From Streptomyces resistomycificus (GTDB lineage: Bacteria > Actinomycetota > Actinomycetes > Streptomycetales > Streptomycetaceae), in assembly GCF_001514265.1 (NCBI RefSeq), contig NZ_KQ949008.1, positions 18,411 to 82,410 of the forward strand: a DNA stretch of 64,000 nucleotides, read 5' to 3'. This document shows positions 34,131-42,631 of this stretch, piece after piece. Under the pieces are notes generated by a model. It saw nothing but the letters and a program-made list of their open reading frames with translations, did not search any database and was not told the origin of the DNA. A program made the translations under genes and the position numbers. Within the stretch, counting starts at the first letter, position 1; each line of letters begins with the position of its first letter.

Positions 34131-34199
34131 GTCAGCGGGTCAGCGGGTCAGCGGGTCAGCGGGTCAGCGGGTCAGCGGGTCAGCGGGTCAGCGGGTCAG
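34131..34199 (+). repeat. 8-bp tandem repeat GTCAGCGG, 8 full copies
   Basis: GTCAGCGG repeats without error from 34131 to 34194, plus GTCAGG. It lies between the 3' ends of the SGNH gene and the convergent MerR gene, so copy changes would not alter a protein. A slippage-prone microsatellite. Confidence 0.95.
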
Positions 34200-34260
34200 G
34201 GTATGCGGCCATGATTTCGCCGGATCTGGTCGACGGTCGCCCTTCCGCGTCCCCCGCGAC

Positions 34261-35202
34261 CTACGCCGCACCGACGTTGTCCCGCTCCAGTGCCGCGCGC
34301 AGCCAATCGTCCGCCGAGCCCGGGGTCGGCTCCGGCCGGCCGCCCGGCGGCGTGATTACCACGGCCGTCAGCTCCCAGTACTGGTCCAGACGTGGCCCAC
34401 TCGCGAGCCGCGCGGCCAGCAGGCGGCGGAACTGTCGGGTGTCCCGGCTGCCGTACGCGCTCGCGTACGCCGCCACGTAGGCGTCCAGTGCCTCACCCGG
34501 GTACGGATCCCGGGTACGGCGCAGCTGCGGGCCCGCCAGCTCGTACGCCTCGGCGAGGCCCGTGTACAGCACGGCCGCCCCGCGGGCGCCGGCCACCTGG
34601 TGCACCTCCGGCTGAGGCTGCCGGCCGGTCGGGCAAGGAGCCGTCATCATCGCGTGCAGCCGGGTGAAGGCGAGCACCTGCGCCGGGTCCGGCTCGTCGG
34701 GCGGCTGCGGAACGGCCAACTCCAGGAACGCCGACATCACCCGGGCCGGCATCCGCGGCGGCAGCCAGGCACGCCAGAACCGGGCCAGCGGCGCCGTGTT
34801 CGGCGGAAGACTGACTGTGCCGATCAGTCGCAGCCGGTCTGCCTGCTCCGCGGGCGGGCACTCCCGCACCAGCCGGAGCGCCGCCTCCCGCCAGCGCAGC
34901 GCCTTCAGCTCACTGCCCAGCTCGCGTAGGCGGCCCTCGACGGCGTCCTCCAACACACGGCCCGGTGCGCCCTCGTCCTCAAGCACCCGGCGCACCTCAG
35001 GCAGCGGCAGGTCGAGGGCCCGAAGGGAGCGGATCAGCCGCAGCCGGTCCAGCGTCTCGGGGCCGTACCGGCGATGCCCGCCACCGCTGCGGGAGGCCTC
35101 GGGCAACAGACCCCGGTTGGAGTAGAAGCGGACGGTTTTCACGGTGACACCCGCGCGCTCGGCAAGCTCGCCGATGCTCCAGTAATCCTCGTGCGACGAC
35201 AG
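34261..35202 (-). CDS. MerR family regulator with non-canonical start
   Basis: About 313 residues. The MerR helix-turn-helix is YWSIGELAERAGVTVKTVRF, YSNRGLLPEASRSGGGHRRY, then a coiled-coil helix and a long C-terminal domain (about 190 residues) of unknown ligand. The first ATG/GTG in frame (GTG at 35142) lies inside the HTH, so translation must start earlier. In frame before it there is only CTG at 35202, preceded by AGGGAGG; upstream a TAG closes the frame. The gene is divergent from a hydrolase fusion and shares with it a 19-bp-spacer promoter of MerR type. Confidence 0.8.
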   Translation of the reverse strand: MSSHEDYWSIGELAERAGVTVKTVRFYSNRGLLPEASRSGGGHRRYGPETLDRLRLIRSLRALDLPLPEVRRVLEDEGAPGRVLEDAVEGRLRELGSELKALRWREAALRLVRECPPAEQADRLRLIGTVSLPPNTAPLARFWRAWLPPRMPARVMSAFLELAVPQPPDEPDPAQVLAFTRLHAMMTAPCPTGRQPQPEVHQVAGARGAAVLYTGLAEAYELAGPQLRRTRDPYPGEALDAYVAAYASAYGSRDTRQFRRLLAARLASGPRLDQYWELTAVVITPPGGRPEPTPGSADDWLRAALERDNVGAA

Positions 35203-35233
35203 TTGAACCTCCCTCTGGGGGAGTTCCTACGGT
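35203..35233 (+). promoter_or_regulatory. MerR-type promoter with operator in a 19-bp spacer
   Basis: TTGAAC (35203-35208), 19-base spacer, TACGGT (35228-35233), reading toward the hydrolase fusion. The spacer is almost filled by the dyad GAACCTCCC-TCTG-GGGGAGTTC (35205-35226). An over-long spacer with central dyad is the hallmark of promoters activated by MerR proteins by DNA untwisting. Confidence 0.75.
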
Positions 35234-35326
35234 ACCGGCACATGCAGGCCGGGCGTACGCCCTGGTCGGCGGACCACGGCGTACGCGACCGGCGTGACGT
35301 CATGTGACCGATCCGAGGAGAGAGCC

Positions 35327-36847
35327 ATGACCGTATTCATAATGGTGGCGGGCGCGTTCACCGGTGCCCATGTGTGGCGGGAGACGGCCGCGCGACTGGC
35401 CGCGGCGGGCAGCGAGGTTCACCCGGTCCTGCTCACCGGAGTCGACGCCGGCCGCCCCGCCACGTCAACCCGCGTCGATCTGGAGACGCACATCGCGGAC
35501 GTGATCGCGGTGATCGACGCGGTGGGCGCGGCGCCCGGCCGGGAGATCGTGCTCGTCGGTCACGACTACGGCATCCATCCGGTGCTCGGCGCCGCCGACC
35601 GGCGGCCGCAGAGCGTCGCCCGCGTCGTGTACCTGGACTGCGGGATGCCGCAGAACGGCGTCCCGGCCCTGGCCTCCGTACCGGACCGGGCCCTGCGCGC
35701 GCAGCTGGCTGACCGGGTCCAACACGGTCAAGGTGAGGGTGAGTTGGCGCCGCCGACCCGTGACGAGTGGCAGCGCTGGGGCAGTACCGCCGGCGTACCC
35801 GGCCCGGCACTGGACCAGCTCACCGCCCTTGCGGCGCCGCAGCCGCTGGGCACCCTGCTCCAGCCGCTGCGGCTGTCCGGAGCGGTTGCCGCGGTGCCCA
35901 CCACCGGGGTGCTGTGCACACGAAACGGCGTCAGCGTCGACCTGGTGCAACGGCTCGTCGACTTCGGCGACCCCGCGATGGCGGCCCTGACCGACCCTCA
36001 GGTCACCTTCTTCGAACTGCCCACTGGTCACTGGCCGATGCTGTCCTGCCCCGCCGCTCTGGCGGACGTCCTGCTGCGGGCCGCGGCCGGCGAGGGGCAC
36101 CGCCTGCGACCGGTCGGCGTCGGCGCACCGCCCGCCCATCTGCGCCCGTTCCCGCTGGACGTGCCCGAGCAACCCCGGGAGCGCAGGGGGCATGTCGACC
36201 TGTACGTCCCCGACTCCGAGGGCCCACGACCGGCTGTGATCTTCGTGCACGGCGGTCCGGTGCCCGCCGGGGCCCGTCCGACCCCGCGCGACTGGCCGAC
36301 CCTGGTCGGGTACGCCCGCCTGGCGGCCGCCGAGGGCATGGTCGGCGTGACCCTGGACCACCGACTGCACGACGTCGCCGACTACGAGCGCGCCGCCGCG
36401 GACGTCACCGCCGCGGTGGAACTGGTGCGGGCCGATCCGCGGGTGGACGCCAGCCGGGTCGCCCTGTGGTTCTTCTCCGGTGGCGGCCTGCTCACTTCGG
36501 ACTGGTTGGCCGAGCCCCCGACCTGGCTGCGCTGCCTGGCCGCGTCCTACCCGGTCCTGGCGCCGCTGCCCAACTGGGGGCTGACCGGCAGCCGGTTCCG
36601 CCCCGTCCGGGCGGTCGCGCACGCAGGCGCCCTGCCCGTCGTCCTCCTCCGTGCAGGGCGAGAGTCACCCGAGATCGCCGCCACGGTGGAGGCGTTCGTG
36701 ACCGCGGCCAAGAACTGCGGGGCGCACCTGGATCTGGTCGACGTCCCGAACGGCCACCACGGCTTCGAGACCCTCGATGCGCCCGAAGAGGTTCGCTCAG
36801 CCCTGTGCCACGCGATGCGTTCTGTGGTGGCCCACCTGACCGCCTGA
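35327..36847 (+). CDS. fusion of two alpha/beta-hydrolase domains
   Basis: 506 residues, twice the usual length; GAGGAGAGAG precedes the ATG. Domain 1 (1 to about 245) begins MTVFIMVAGAFTGAHVWRET. Its nucleophile elbow is VLVGHDYG, with Asp80 where Ser usually stands, and His235 in PTGHWPM. Domain 2 (about 275-506) has VIFVHGGPVPAG, the elbow WFFSGGG with a serine near 384, and the histidine pair 477/478 in GHHGF (dienelactone-hydrolase-like). An Asp nucleophile as in domain 1 occurs in epoxide hydrolases and dehalogenases, so the two domains may do different chemistry. The gene is divergent from, and probably activated by, the MerR protein. Confidence 0.88.
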   Translation: MTVFIMVAGAFTGAHVWRETAARLAAAGSEVHPVLLTGVDAGRPATSTRVDLETHIADVIAVIDAVGAAPGREIVLVGHDYGIHPVLGAADRRPQSVARVVYLDCGMPQNGVPALASVPDRALRAQLADRVQHGQGEGELAPPTRDEWQRWGSTAGVPGPALDQLTALAAPQPLGTLLQPLRLSGAVAAVPTTGVLCTRNGVSVDLVQRLVDFGDPAMAALTDPQVTFFELPTGHWPMLSCPAALADVLLRAAAGEGHRLRPVGVGAPPAHLRPFPLDVPEQPRERRGHVDLYVPDSEGPRPAVIFVHGGPVPAGARPTPRDWPTLVGYARLAAAEGMVGVTLDHRLHDVADYERAAADVTAAVELVRADPRVDASRVALWFFSGGGLLTSDWLAEPPTWLRCLAASYPVLAPLPNWGLTGSRFRPVRAVAHAGALPVVLLRAGRESPEIAATVEAFVTAAKNCGAHLDLVDVPNGHHGFETLDAPEEVRSALCHAMRSVVAHLTA

Positions 36848-37006
36848 CGCACCTGCTGCGCCGTGCCCCGCACCGCCGGCGGAAGTTCCGAGGTTGTGGG
36901 GCCCGCTGGTGACGGTTCGGGGCAGGGTAGGACTCAGCTCGGTCCTTAGATCGCTCGCCCGACGACTCGTGGCCAGCCATCCGGCAACGCTACGTAGAGT
37001 TTGGTC

Positions 37007-37282
37007 ATGACCAAAGCAACGGGGCGGTGGCCCAAGCTCGACCCAGATCAGGGAGTCGAGGACGCGACGCTGCTGATTCTGGAATGGCTCGGTGAGCAGG
37101 GTGTGGGGGCAATGATCCGGGTCGACGCGGAGCGGCTGAGGGCAGGTCGGCCAGCCTGGACCTTCGCCGCTGGTGGTGGACCGCTGTCAGGCGGGATGAG
37201 GGCCGATGGGGCCTCAGCCGCAGAGTGTATGAGCAGAGCCCTGGTCCAGCTACGAGAGGCCGGTCTGGCCGTACCTTTCTGA
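37007..37282 (+). CDS. hypothetical protein
   Basis: 91 residues from the ATG at 37007. ATLLILEWLGEQGVGAMIRV, then SAAECMSRALVQLREAGLAV. A small alpha/beta protein, no membrane segment or signal. Similar small proteins with this GP-turn (FAAGGGPLSGG) occur in Streptomyces; function unknown. Stand-alone. Confidence 0.6.
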   Translation: MTKATGRWPKLDPDQGVEDATLLILEWLGEQGVGAMIRVDAERLRAGRPAWTFAAGGGPLSGGMRADGASAAECMSRALVQLREAGLAVPF

Positions 37283-37469
37283 GCCAGGTCCGCTGACTCG
37301 CAGCCGTGACACGTCGCGAACATGGTGGCGCGGACCCCGGTTGGATGGCTCATCGGCGCGGGTCGGCGGCGGCCAGACGGGCCGGAGATCGCGGCTGCGA
37401 CCAACGCCGGATGGTAGGGCCTGTCCAGTGTGTCGACGGGTCTCTGTGCCTGCCTTCTAGGCTGACGCC

Positions 37470-37988
37470 ATGGACAACGGGCTAGCCCACGAGGGAAGCG
37501 CCTTCATCAACTTTCGGCACCACATGCCGGATCCGAAGGAGCACGCCTTTCGGTGGGTCGACATCAAGAAGCTCCGATTCTCTGCGGAGTCCGTGGATGA
37601 GAGAGAACTGCTCGCGGCACTGATTGGGCATGAGCAGTTCCGGGACGATTATGCAGGTGGTGGAGTGTTGCCGGAGGGGCTCCGGCATGGACCGTATTGG
37701 TTGCGGTTGATCACTCCCGACCTCTACGAACCCATCAGCCAGGAGAAGGCCGTGCACATCTTGCGGGAGTGGGTGGATTTACGCTGGGACGTGCCCACCG
37801 AGCTGGAGGCCGATTTGCAGCGGGAGGTGTTCGACCGCCTGGCCGCAGCCGATGGCATCTACTACCTCGGCGAGCTCGGTGATGAGGCGATTCACGACTG
37901 GGGACGTGTACACGACTACTTCCACGAGTTCGTGCTCATCGACCGCTCGGCTGGGCAGATCACGCTCGTTGTCGCAGCCGACGACTGA
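37470..37988 (+). CDS. hypothetical protein
   Basis: 172 residues, soluble and acidic. FRWVDIKKLRFSAESVDERE, LPEGLRHGPYWLRLITPDLY, DGIYYLGELGDEAIHDWGRV and the C-terminal QITLVVAADD. The composition and even domain layout indicate a real protein. The family is not recognised; the small aromatic-rich alpha+beta look is common among immunity-like proteins of polymorphic toxin loci, but no toxin is adjacent. Confidence 0.65.
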   Translation: MDNGLAHEGSAFINFRHHMPDPKEHAFRWVDIKKLRFSAESVDERELLAALIGHEQFRDDYAGGGVLPEGLRHGPYWLRLITPDLYEPISQEKAVHILREWVDLRWDVPTELEADLQREVFDRLAAADGIYYLGELGDEAIHDWGRVHDYFHEFVLIDRSAGQITLVVAADD

Positions 37989-38112
37989 GCCGACCACCGG
38001 GGCATCCGCCCCTAGTCACCTATGGACCACAAGTAGGGGAGCCGTTGACCGGCAGTTGTCCGCTGCCAGCCGTCGCGGTGCTGTGTCAGCCCCACGTGCC
38101 ACACTGCCGCCC

Positions 38113-38910
38113 ATGTCACTCACTGATCTCACTCTCCACCAATGGCGAACCTTCGACCCGCTCACCGCCCGCCGCACCGCCCAGGAAGCCGCCGACCAGG
38201 TGGGCGGCCGGGTGACGCTCGTCGAGACCACGGAGCACCTCGGTGCTCCGTTGCACCGCGTCCGAATCGAGCGGAACGGGCAGGAATTCGCTCTGATACC
38301 CGGAGGCCCGGTGTCCCTGGGTTTTGATCTCGACAACTGGCAGCCGACCCCGGAGCAGGCCGCCGACTACGCCGAGAGCCTGGAGCAGGGCTTCGGCTAC
38401 GGACCGGATCTGCGGGCCCATCTCGCGCGGGAACTCAGCGCCCGCCGGAGCGTCCACCTGGCCACAGTCCTCATGGCCGTGGAGGACGAGAATCTGACTG
38501 AACCTCCTGCGGACATGCTGGATGTTCTATCAGCCCGTGGCCTACGGATGCCGAGCTCCGACGAGTGGGAACACGCTTGTGGAGCCGGGGCAGACACCCT
38601 GTTCCGGTGGGGTAACGACTGTCCCCTCGACCGGATCCCCTATGGGGATCACGTCGGCCCGCAGAACCAGCTGAACGCCTTCGGCCTGCATATCGCCTAC
38701 GACACCTATCGCACGGAACTAACGAGCGATGTCACTGCGGTCCACGGCGGCGACGGGGGCGAGTCGGTGTGCGGCGGCTACGGCCACCTGCTGGCCTGGC
38801 TGCCCCTGGCCACCGCCAACCGCAACCCGTCCATGGTCGAGTTCGTGTACGGACCAGACGGGGAAGACATGTACGAGGACTTCTCCGCTCGACCGGTGCT
38901 CACGTTCTGA
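38113..38910 (+). CDS. formylglycine-generating-enzyme-like (SUMF/FGE) protein
   Basis: 265 residues. The C-terminal half contains GLRMPSSDEWEHACGAGADT, LFRWGNDCPLDRIPYGDH and LPLATANRNP. These match the FGE-sulfatase fold (LPTEAEWEYAARG... FPWG), also used by EgtB and many non-catalytic relatives. The N-terminal part has ALIPGGPVSLGFD, the usual FGE beta-strand opening (MVPIPGGTFxMG). The copper-binding cysteine pair of true FGE is not evident, so a binding or other oxidase role is more likely. Stand-alone gene. Confidence 0.7.
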   Translation: MSLTDLTLHQWRTFDPLTARRTAQEAADQVGGRVTLVETTEHLGAPLHRVRIERNGQEFALIPGGPVSLGFDLDNWQPTPEQAADYAESLEQGFGYGPDLRAHLARELSARRSVHLATVLMAVEDENLTEPPADMLDVLSARGLRMPSSDEWEHACGAGADTLFRWGNDCPLDRIPYGDHVGPQNQLNAFGLHIAYDTYRTELTSDVTAVHGGDGGESVCGGYGHLLAWLPLATANRNPSMVEFVYGPDGEDMYEDFSARPVLTF

Positions 38911-38983
38911 GACATCAGCTGGGCGGAGCGGCCTGGTCGGTGTCGACCAGGTCCTCCCCCCTCCCCCTTCAACACCAACCCGG

Positions 38984-39283
38984 TCAGCCGGCCGCGATGC
39001 AGGCCGTCAACTGGTCGACGAGAAGGCGCAGATCGTCGTCGTGGGCGGACAGTTCCGCCAGGCGGTAGGTCCTCTCCCCCGACCTGCCGCCGGCGAACTG
39101 CAGCGTCAGAGCACGGGTTACCTGGCCGCGACGGCGCAGCAACAACCCGAGGCGGACCACCGATCGAGAAGAGCGGGCCCTGGCTTCGGCGCCGTCCAGA
39201 GCGTGCCGGGGAAAGGCGCAGCGGACGGTCGCGACGGCGGGCCGCATGCAGGGGACGACGGCGCGTGAGTCGATGCCGCGGCA
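38984..39283 (-). pseudogene. Y-family (DinB-like) DNA polymerase fragment
   Basis: Reads RGIDSRAVVPCMRPAVATVR, CAFPRHALDGAEARAR, VVRLGLLLRRRGQVTRALTL and LAELSAHDDDLRLLVDQLTA. This is the little-finger region of the Y-family polymerases often carried by Streptomyces plasmids (RRGQVARALTL...PEPSAHDDDLR). The catalytic palm domain is missing and the end is fused to unrelated sequence. Confidence 0.7.
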
Positions 39284-39395
39284 CGCCGCCCACGAGGCTG
39301 AGGCCGCAGGCCCGCCGGGGGGCGGGCCCGTTGCATGGTGAGCGGAGGGACTCACACCACGCGATCCGGTTCCTCCGCGCCGTGGGGCCGTTGGC

Positions 39396-39770
39396 CTAGT
39401 AGGCGGTGGACCAGGCTTGTGTGGTGTGCTGGATCCAGCGCTGGATGGTGGTGTTGATGCTGTCGGGCAGGGCGCTGAGGTGGTCGATGGCTTCCCGGTC
39501 CTCGAGTTGGGGTGGGACGCCGGCCGTTGTGAGGGCTGCGTGCAGGTCCAGGCGCCGCCGGTCACGCGGGCCGACCGCGATGTCGAGGCGCTGGGCGGGG
39601 TTCGGGGGCGGCAGCAGGTAGTCGTCCTGCTTGGACTGCGGCGCCGGCTCCCAGTACGGGGTGCTGGGCACGTCACAGGCGTAAGGGTCGAAGAAGGCCT
39701 GCGGGGCGGCGGACTCGGAGGCTGTGGCAGTCAAGAGGATCTCCTCGCGTGAGGGGTACCGGTCTTGCAT
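39396..39770 (-). CDS. hypothetical protein
   Basis: 124 residues from the ATG at 39770. MQDRYPSREEILLTATASES, FFDPYACDVPSTPYWEPAPQ, then LDIAVGPRDRRRLDLHAALT and IQRWIQHTTQAW. Soluble. There is no good ribosome binding site, so the start is uncertain. It may belong to the same decayed mobile element as the polymerase fragment. The family is not recognised. Confidence 0.55.
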   Translation of the reverse strand: MQDRYPSREEILLTATASESAAPQAFFDPYACDVPSTPYWEPAPQSKQDDYLLPPPNPAQRLDIAVGPRDRRRLDLHAALTTAGVPPQLEDREAIDHLSALPDSINTTIQRWIQHTTQAWSTAY

Positions 39771-40056
39771 GCCAGGAGGCGGTCCGGGCACTGGCCGGTT
39801 GCACTACGGGCCTCACACCACACGGACGGCGGCATCGGCAGCTCATCCGCCAGTCGCAAGTGTAAGGACGCGCGCCGTTGCCGCCGGGACTGCCCCGGGT
39901 CCTGCACAGGCCGACAATCCCGTGATGACGGCGCGACCCGTACCCCTCTCGGACAGCGCACCCCTGCTTCGCAACTTCGCCTTGCCGAACAACTCAACGA
40001 GGGGAAGCAGAGCCAGGGCGGCGCGTACGCCGGGGCACCTTCCACGCGCTCGCTCG
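39771..40056. other. intergenic gap
   Basis: About 290 bases; no gene or repeat recognised. Confidence 0.35.
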
Positions 40057-40578
40057 CTACTCATCTGTCTCGTGCTCCGAACGATCCCTGGTCGGCGGCT
40101 CGTTGTAGGTGATCACGACCGGCGCGTTCGCCTCCGCCCGTACGCGGTCCGACGCCGTCGCCATCTCCTCGTAGGTCCATCCCCTGTGCAGGCGCTCCCT
40201 GGGGGCATCGGTGATGTCGACGACCACGCTGGTCCACTCCTCGGCGGGCTGTTCGGGGACGAGTCCCAGCTCGTACGTAGCGTCCCGGATCAGGGATTCG
40301 GTGACGCGTATGCCGGTGAGTCTCTCGGCCAGAGCAAGGACCGCCGCCTTCCGGTCGACGTCCGGGGCGCTCTCGTCGTGCTCTCCCTCCGAGGTCAGAG
40401 GGAAGCCGACTTCCCGCAGCAGGGGGACCAGTTCATCGGGGGTGTTGCCGTCACGCGACGAGGGGCCCTCGAACGTCGTACGGAGCTCACCGTCCTCGAA
40501 CCAGTGGAAGAGGTGGATGGGCTTGCCGCCGTTGGTCGAGTGCGCCACGACCCGGCTGCCCTTCGAGAGCGTCTCCAC
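40057..40578 (-). CDS. DUF6461 family protein, probably 5'-truncated
   Basis: 173 residues from GTG at 40578. SRVVAHSTNGGKPIHLFHWF followed by EDGELRTTFEGPSSRDGNTP and DELVPLLREVGF fit the DUF6461 pattern. The frame continues upstream with PWSCFDGGLGIAAQC, which also matches the family, until a stop near 40640, and no start codon is found there. So the intact protein should be longer, and the first part (about 60 residues) has been lost or shifted. The C-terminal region is acidic and hydrophilic. Function unknown. Confidence 0.6.
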   Translation of the reverse strand: METLSKGSRVVAHSTNGGKPIHLFHWFEDGELRTTFEGPSSRDGNTPDELVPLLREVGFPLTSEGEHDESAPDVDRKAAVLALAERLTGIRVTESLIRDATYELGLVPEQPAEEWTSVVVDITDAPRERLHRGWTYEEMATASDRVRAEANAPVVITYNEPPTRDRSEHETDE

Positions 40579-40924
40579 GCACTGCGCCGCGATCCCCAGG
40601 CCACCGTCGAAGCAGCTCCAAGGAGATGTGCCGGATCCGTGTCAGCTTGAGAATGGTCCCTTTTGAGAGGCGGAGGGACGGCGGGAGCTGCACAGGGCAC
40701 GGGGGCGCGGGGCTACACCTCGATGTGGCACCACGACGTCGAGCAGATCCTCGGGCGGCATCTGCTCGTGCGAGGTGTGTATCCCGTGGACCGTTCATGC
40801 CGAGCGGTCCCCCGGGCTCCTCCTGGAGCGGAGACAAGGACGGAAGGACCCAGAAGCCGTTGCGCCCGGCGGACTGGCGCGAGAAGGGGCGCTCCCGCGG
40901 GGAGGGGGGAGGCACCGTCTGCGG

Positions 40925-41407
40925 TTACGGGATCAAGAACTCCAGCTCGGGCCGGTCCCACGCCACCGCGGGCGGGTTCGCGGAGACGGTCCCGGTGAGC
41001 AGCGCGCCCACGCTGCGGTAGAACCCCTCGGCCGGAGGATGCGACACGACGCGGACACGGTCCAGCCCGGCCGCGCGCGCCTCGGACTTCATGTGCTCGA
41101 CGAGCAGCCGCCCGATGCCGCGGCCCTGCGACCCGTCGGCGACGAAGAGCAGGTCCAGCTCCGGCGGCGCGAGGACCAGCGAGTAGAAGCCGAGCACCCG
41201 GTTCGCGGGATCATCGGTGTCAAAGGCCACGAAGACCCGGTGAGCTTCGATGTAGTCGGGACCGACGCGGTAGCCCGCGACCATCGCCGCCCACGGGCCC
41301 TCGTAGGCGCGCGAGCCGCGCACGAGCCGCGTGAGCCGTTTGGCGTCCCGGGCGACGGCCTGTCGCACGGCGGTCGTCCCGGGCGTGAAGGTAATACGCG
41401 GCTGCAT
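40925..41407 (-). CDS. GNAT family N-acetyltransferase
   Basis: 160 residues from the ATG at 41407 (an ATG six codons upstream is also possible). The GNAT core has strand 4 NRVLGFYSLVLAPPELDLLF, the acetyl-CoA loop DGSQGRGIGRLLVEHMKSEA (Q/RxxGxG/A) and the C-terminal AEGFYRSVGA. Substrate unknown. Single gene. Confidence 0.9.
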   Translation of the reverse strand: MQPRITFTPGTTAVRQAVARDAKRLTRLVRGSRAYEGPWAAMVAGYRVGPDYIEAHRVFVAFDTDDPANRVLGFYSLVLAPPELDLLFVADGSQGRGIGRLLVEHMKSEARAAGLDRVRVVSHPPAEGFYRSVGALLTGTVSANPPAVAWDRPELEFLIP

Positions 41408-41534
41408 ACGGGGAGTATTACGCATCCGGAAGTGTGCTTGCGCGGTGGGTGGGGGCGACGGCGCCGCCGTCTGTGTACCGGGCGGGGTCCCCCTCCCGGT
41501 CATGGCGGCAACCTCCCCGAGCGAGCCGACCACC

Positions 41535-41680
41535 GGCATCCGGATTGTCCAGCCCGCTGCCGCACACCTCACGAAGCTGCCGCATCCGGTACCGGAAGGT
41601 GCGGGATGAATGCCCAGCGCCCGGGACGCCGCAGGTACGTCACTGAAGCGGTCGAAGCAGGCACGCAGTGTGCGACCAAC
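41535..41680 (-). pseudogene. PucR-type HTH fragment
   Basis: TLRACFDRFSDVPAASRALG, then after a one-frame change RYRMRQLREVCGSGLDNPDA. This is the C-terminal HTH_30 part of PucR-like regulators (ASRALGIHPNTVRYRMRQLREV...L..PD). A frame shift and lack of the rest of the protein make it a relic. The remaining gap bases to 41924 show nothing else. Confidence 0.6.
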
Positions 41681-41924
41681 GCACCGCGGTGCTCGGCGCC
41701 GTCCGCCGCCGGACGCTTCACTGGCACCAGCGACCCGCTGGATGCGCAACTGAGCGAGGCAGACAACGCCGAGATCGACGCCCTGTGCGACCAGTGCCGC
41801 TTCTACGGCACGGACAGCGCCATCAGCCCCCTCCCCCTGACCAGTCCAGCTGAGACACCATGCTCATGAACCGGACCAATCGAGAGGGGCATACGTTCAG
41901 CCCGGACCTTGTTCGGCCCCGGCC

Positions 41925-42341
41925 TCAGGAGCGGTCGGTCACCTTCTCGAGCTCGGGCGGGAGCTCCTCGACGCCGTCGGCGACGACGAGGCGGTACGCG
42001 TCGGTGTCCTCGGCCACCGCGATGGCGACTGCCGGGTCCACTCCCCGCACGGCGAAGGCGGTCATCAAGGCCGGGCCCTCCCCGTCGTCGCCGTCGCCCG
42101 GCGTGTCGTCGCATGCCTGGCGGGTGGCGCTGCCGAGCGACTTCCCCACAGGGACGTCGGTCTCCCCCCGGCCCAGGTAACTGCGGCCGTCGTAGTCGAC
42201 GACGTACGCGCAGGACGGCGCGGGCCGCGCGCTGTCGCCGTCGTCCGACGACGACACCGACGTGCAACCCACGGACAGCGAGACGAGGCTCCCCGCCAGC
42301 ATGGCCCACGCGGGTCCGCGTCTTCCGTATAACGCCTTCAT
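41925..42341 (-). CDS. lipoprotein of unknown function
   Basis: 138 residues with a strong AGGAGG before the ATG. The signal ends at the lipobox LSVGC (Cys26). The mature part contains APSCAYVVDYDGRSYLGRGE and later ATRQACDDTPGD, two further cysteines able to pair, and an AFAVRGVDPAVAIAV strand region. Small lipoproteins with this GRSY turn are frequent in Streptomyces (DUF6281-like). Membrane-anchored on the outside. Confidence 0.75.
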   Translation of the reverse strand: MKALYGRRGPAWAMLAGSLVSLSVGCTSVSSSDDGDSARPAPSCAYVVDYDGRSYLGRGETDVPVGKSLGSATRQACDDTPGDGDDGEGPALMTAFAVRGVDPAVAIAVAEDTDAYRLVVADGVEELPPELEKVTDRS

Positions 42342-42631
42342 CGGTACGCCTCCTCCTGGAGCGCCTGCTCCGGATCAGTGGATATGGAACGAAGACGTGC
42401 CGGGGTCCGGAAAGGTTCGGATTCCGCTCACTCCCTGCGCCACCGGCCGTGCACTGCCGCTGTGGCCGGCAGCGATCTCTACGCCGTTACGGCGGTCACC
42501 CAGTTCCGCGAGCTCCCCAACGGCCACGAGTTACTCGTCCAGGCGGGCCAGGGTCTTCGGGGCGAGACCGGCCTTGCGCGACTCGACCCCTCGGTGCAGC
42601 CGTCCATGGTGGTTCTGTCCGGTGGCCCGGG
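42342..42631. other. intergenic gap
   Basis: About 290 bases; some protein-like codons (VTQFRELPNGHELLVQAGQG on the plus strand) but no start or family. Possibly a short remnant. Confidence 0.3.

Noticed and set aside
34131..34199. Possible CRISPR array
   Set aside because: The 8-bp units are directly adjacent with no spacers; it is a simple tandem repeat, and no cas genes are near.
37470..37988. Immunity protein of a polymorphic toxin
   Set aside because: General look only; there is no toxin gene beside it and no recognised immunity family.
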